Assembly (NCBI GenBank): GCA_023264435.1
Contig: JAHFMK010000039.1
Location: 1 to 5,784 of the forward strand
Length of the DNA: 5,784 nt
Direction of reading: 5' to 3'
Source: Candidatus Kaiserbacteria bacterium
GTDB lineage: Bacteria; Patescibacteriota; Minisyncoccia; Phycocordibacterales; UBA918
The notes beneath the pieces were generated by a model, which made no database searches, had not been told where the DNA came from, and was given only the letters and a program-made list of their open reading frames with translations. This document shows positions 5,699 to 5,784 of the stretch, one piece after another (the first letter of the stretch is position 1; each line of letters opens with the position of its first letter). Both the position numbers and the translations under genes were made by a program.

Positions 5699-5724
5699 AT
5701 GGTAAAATTTCTTTGATGTGCATC

Positions 5725-5733
5725 AGTATACCA
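5725..5733 (-). promoter_or_regulatory. extended -10 promoter of gyrA
   Basis: The minus strand reads TGGTATACT, 26 bases before the gyrA ATG, implying a leader of about 20 bases. A partial -35 (TTTTCA, 4/6, at 5749-5754 with an 18-base spacer) lies upstream. A small inverted repeat, TCAGA-AA-TCTGA, sits at 5740-5751 between the two and overlaps the -35; it might be an operator half-site pair but is short enough to be chance. The remaining bases to 5784 hold no recognisable gene. Confidence 0.6.
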
Positions 5734-5784
5734 GATTACTCAGATTTCTGAAAAGTCGTAGTGCCTATTAAAATGATACGAGGG

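Noticed and set aside
5736..5784. Possible C-terminus of an upstream minus-strand gene (a frame ending PRIILIGTTTFQKSE then stop), or a plus-strand start at GTG 5761 / ATG 5773
   Set aside because: Only 8 to 16 codons are visible at the window edge, and both readings are equally open; neither can be supported without flanking sequence.

Overview
This window carries six genes, all on the minus strand, packed with gaps of 2 to about 110 bases. Read in the direction of transcription (high to low coordinates) they are: gyrA (DNA gyrase subunit A), a small class I SAM-dependent methyltransferase, a membrane-anchored family 1 solute-binding protein, and three tandem small exported two-helix proteins of the TrbC/VirB2-like (type IV secretion 'pilin') type. 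The last of these runs off the window at position 1. No tRNA, rRNA, insertion sequence or CRISPR array was seen, and no plus-strand gene is credible.

Organism: the very short genes, lack of Shine-Dalgarno sequences, and tandem signal-peptide-plus-two-helix pilin genes beside housekeeping genes suggest a Candidate Phyla Radiation / Patescibacteria genome, most likely of the Parcubacteria group. This is inference from style, not a marker-gene placement. TGA acts as a normal stop (methyltransferase) and no gene needs TGA read as glycine, which argues against the recoded Gracilibacteria/Absconditabacteria lineages.

Layout: 5784-5699 is the upstream region of gyrA with an extended -10 promoter. 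5698-3203 is gyrA. 3202-3123 holds an imperfect hairpin and the methyltransferase promoter. 3122-2574 is the methyltransferase, probably read from a leaderless mRNA. 2573-2477 holds a 7-bp hairpin and the promoter of the next unit. 2476-444 is a tight unit of solute-binding protein, pilin-like 1 and pilin-like 2 (gaps 2 and 9 bases), with an extra promoter-like motif inside the end of the solute-binding gene. 443-334 is a 110-base gap with a hairpin over the pilin-like 2 stop codon. 333-1 is pilin-like 3, incomplete at its C-terminus.

How the parts fit: gyrA and the methyltransferase look like independent single-gene units. The downstream four genes look like one cell-envelope module: a tethered ligand-binding protein followed by a set of small membrane/pilin-like subunits. 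No transporter permease, ATPase or T4SS ATPase lies in the window. The most distinctive observation is that the same extended -10 motif, TGnTATACT, occurs exactly four times, always on the coding strand and within about 45 bases upstream of a gene start (gyrA, methyltransferase, solute-binding protein, pilin-like 1), while none of the six genes has a recognisable Shine-Dalgarno sequence.
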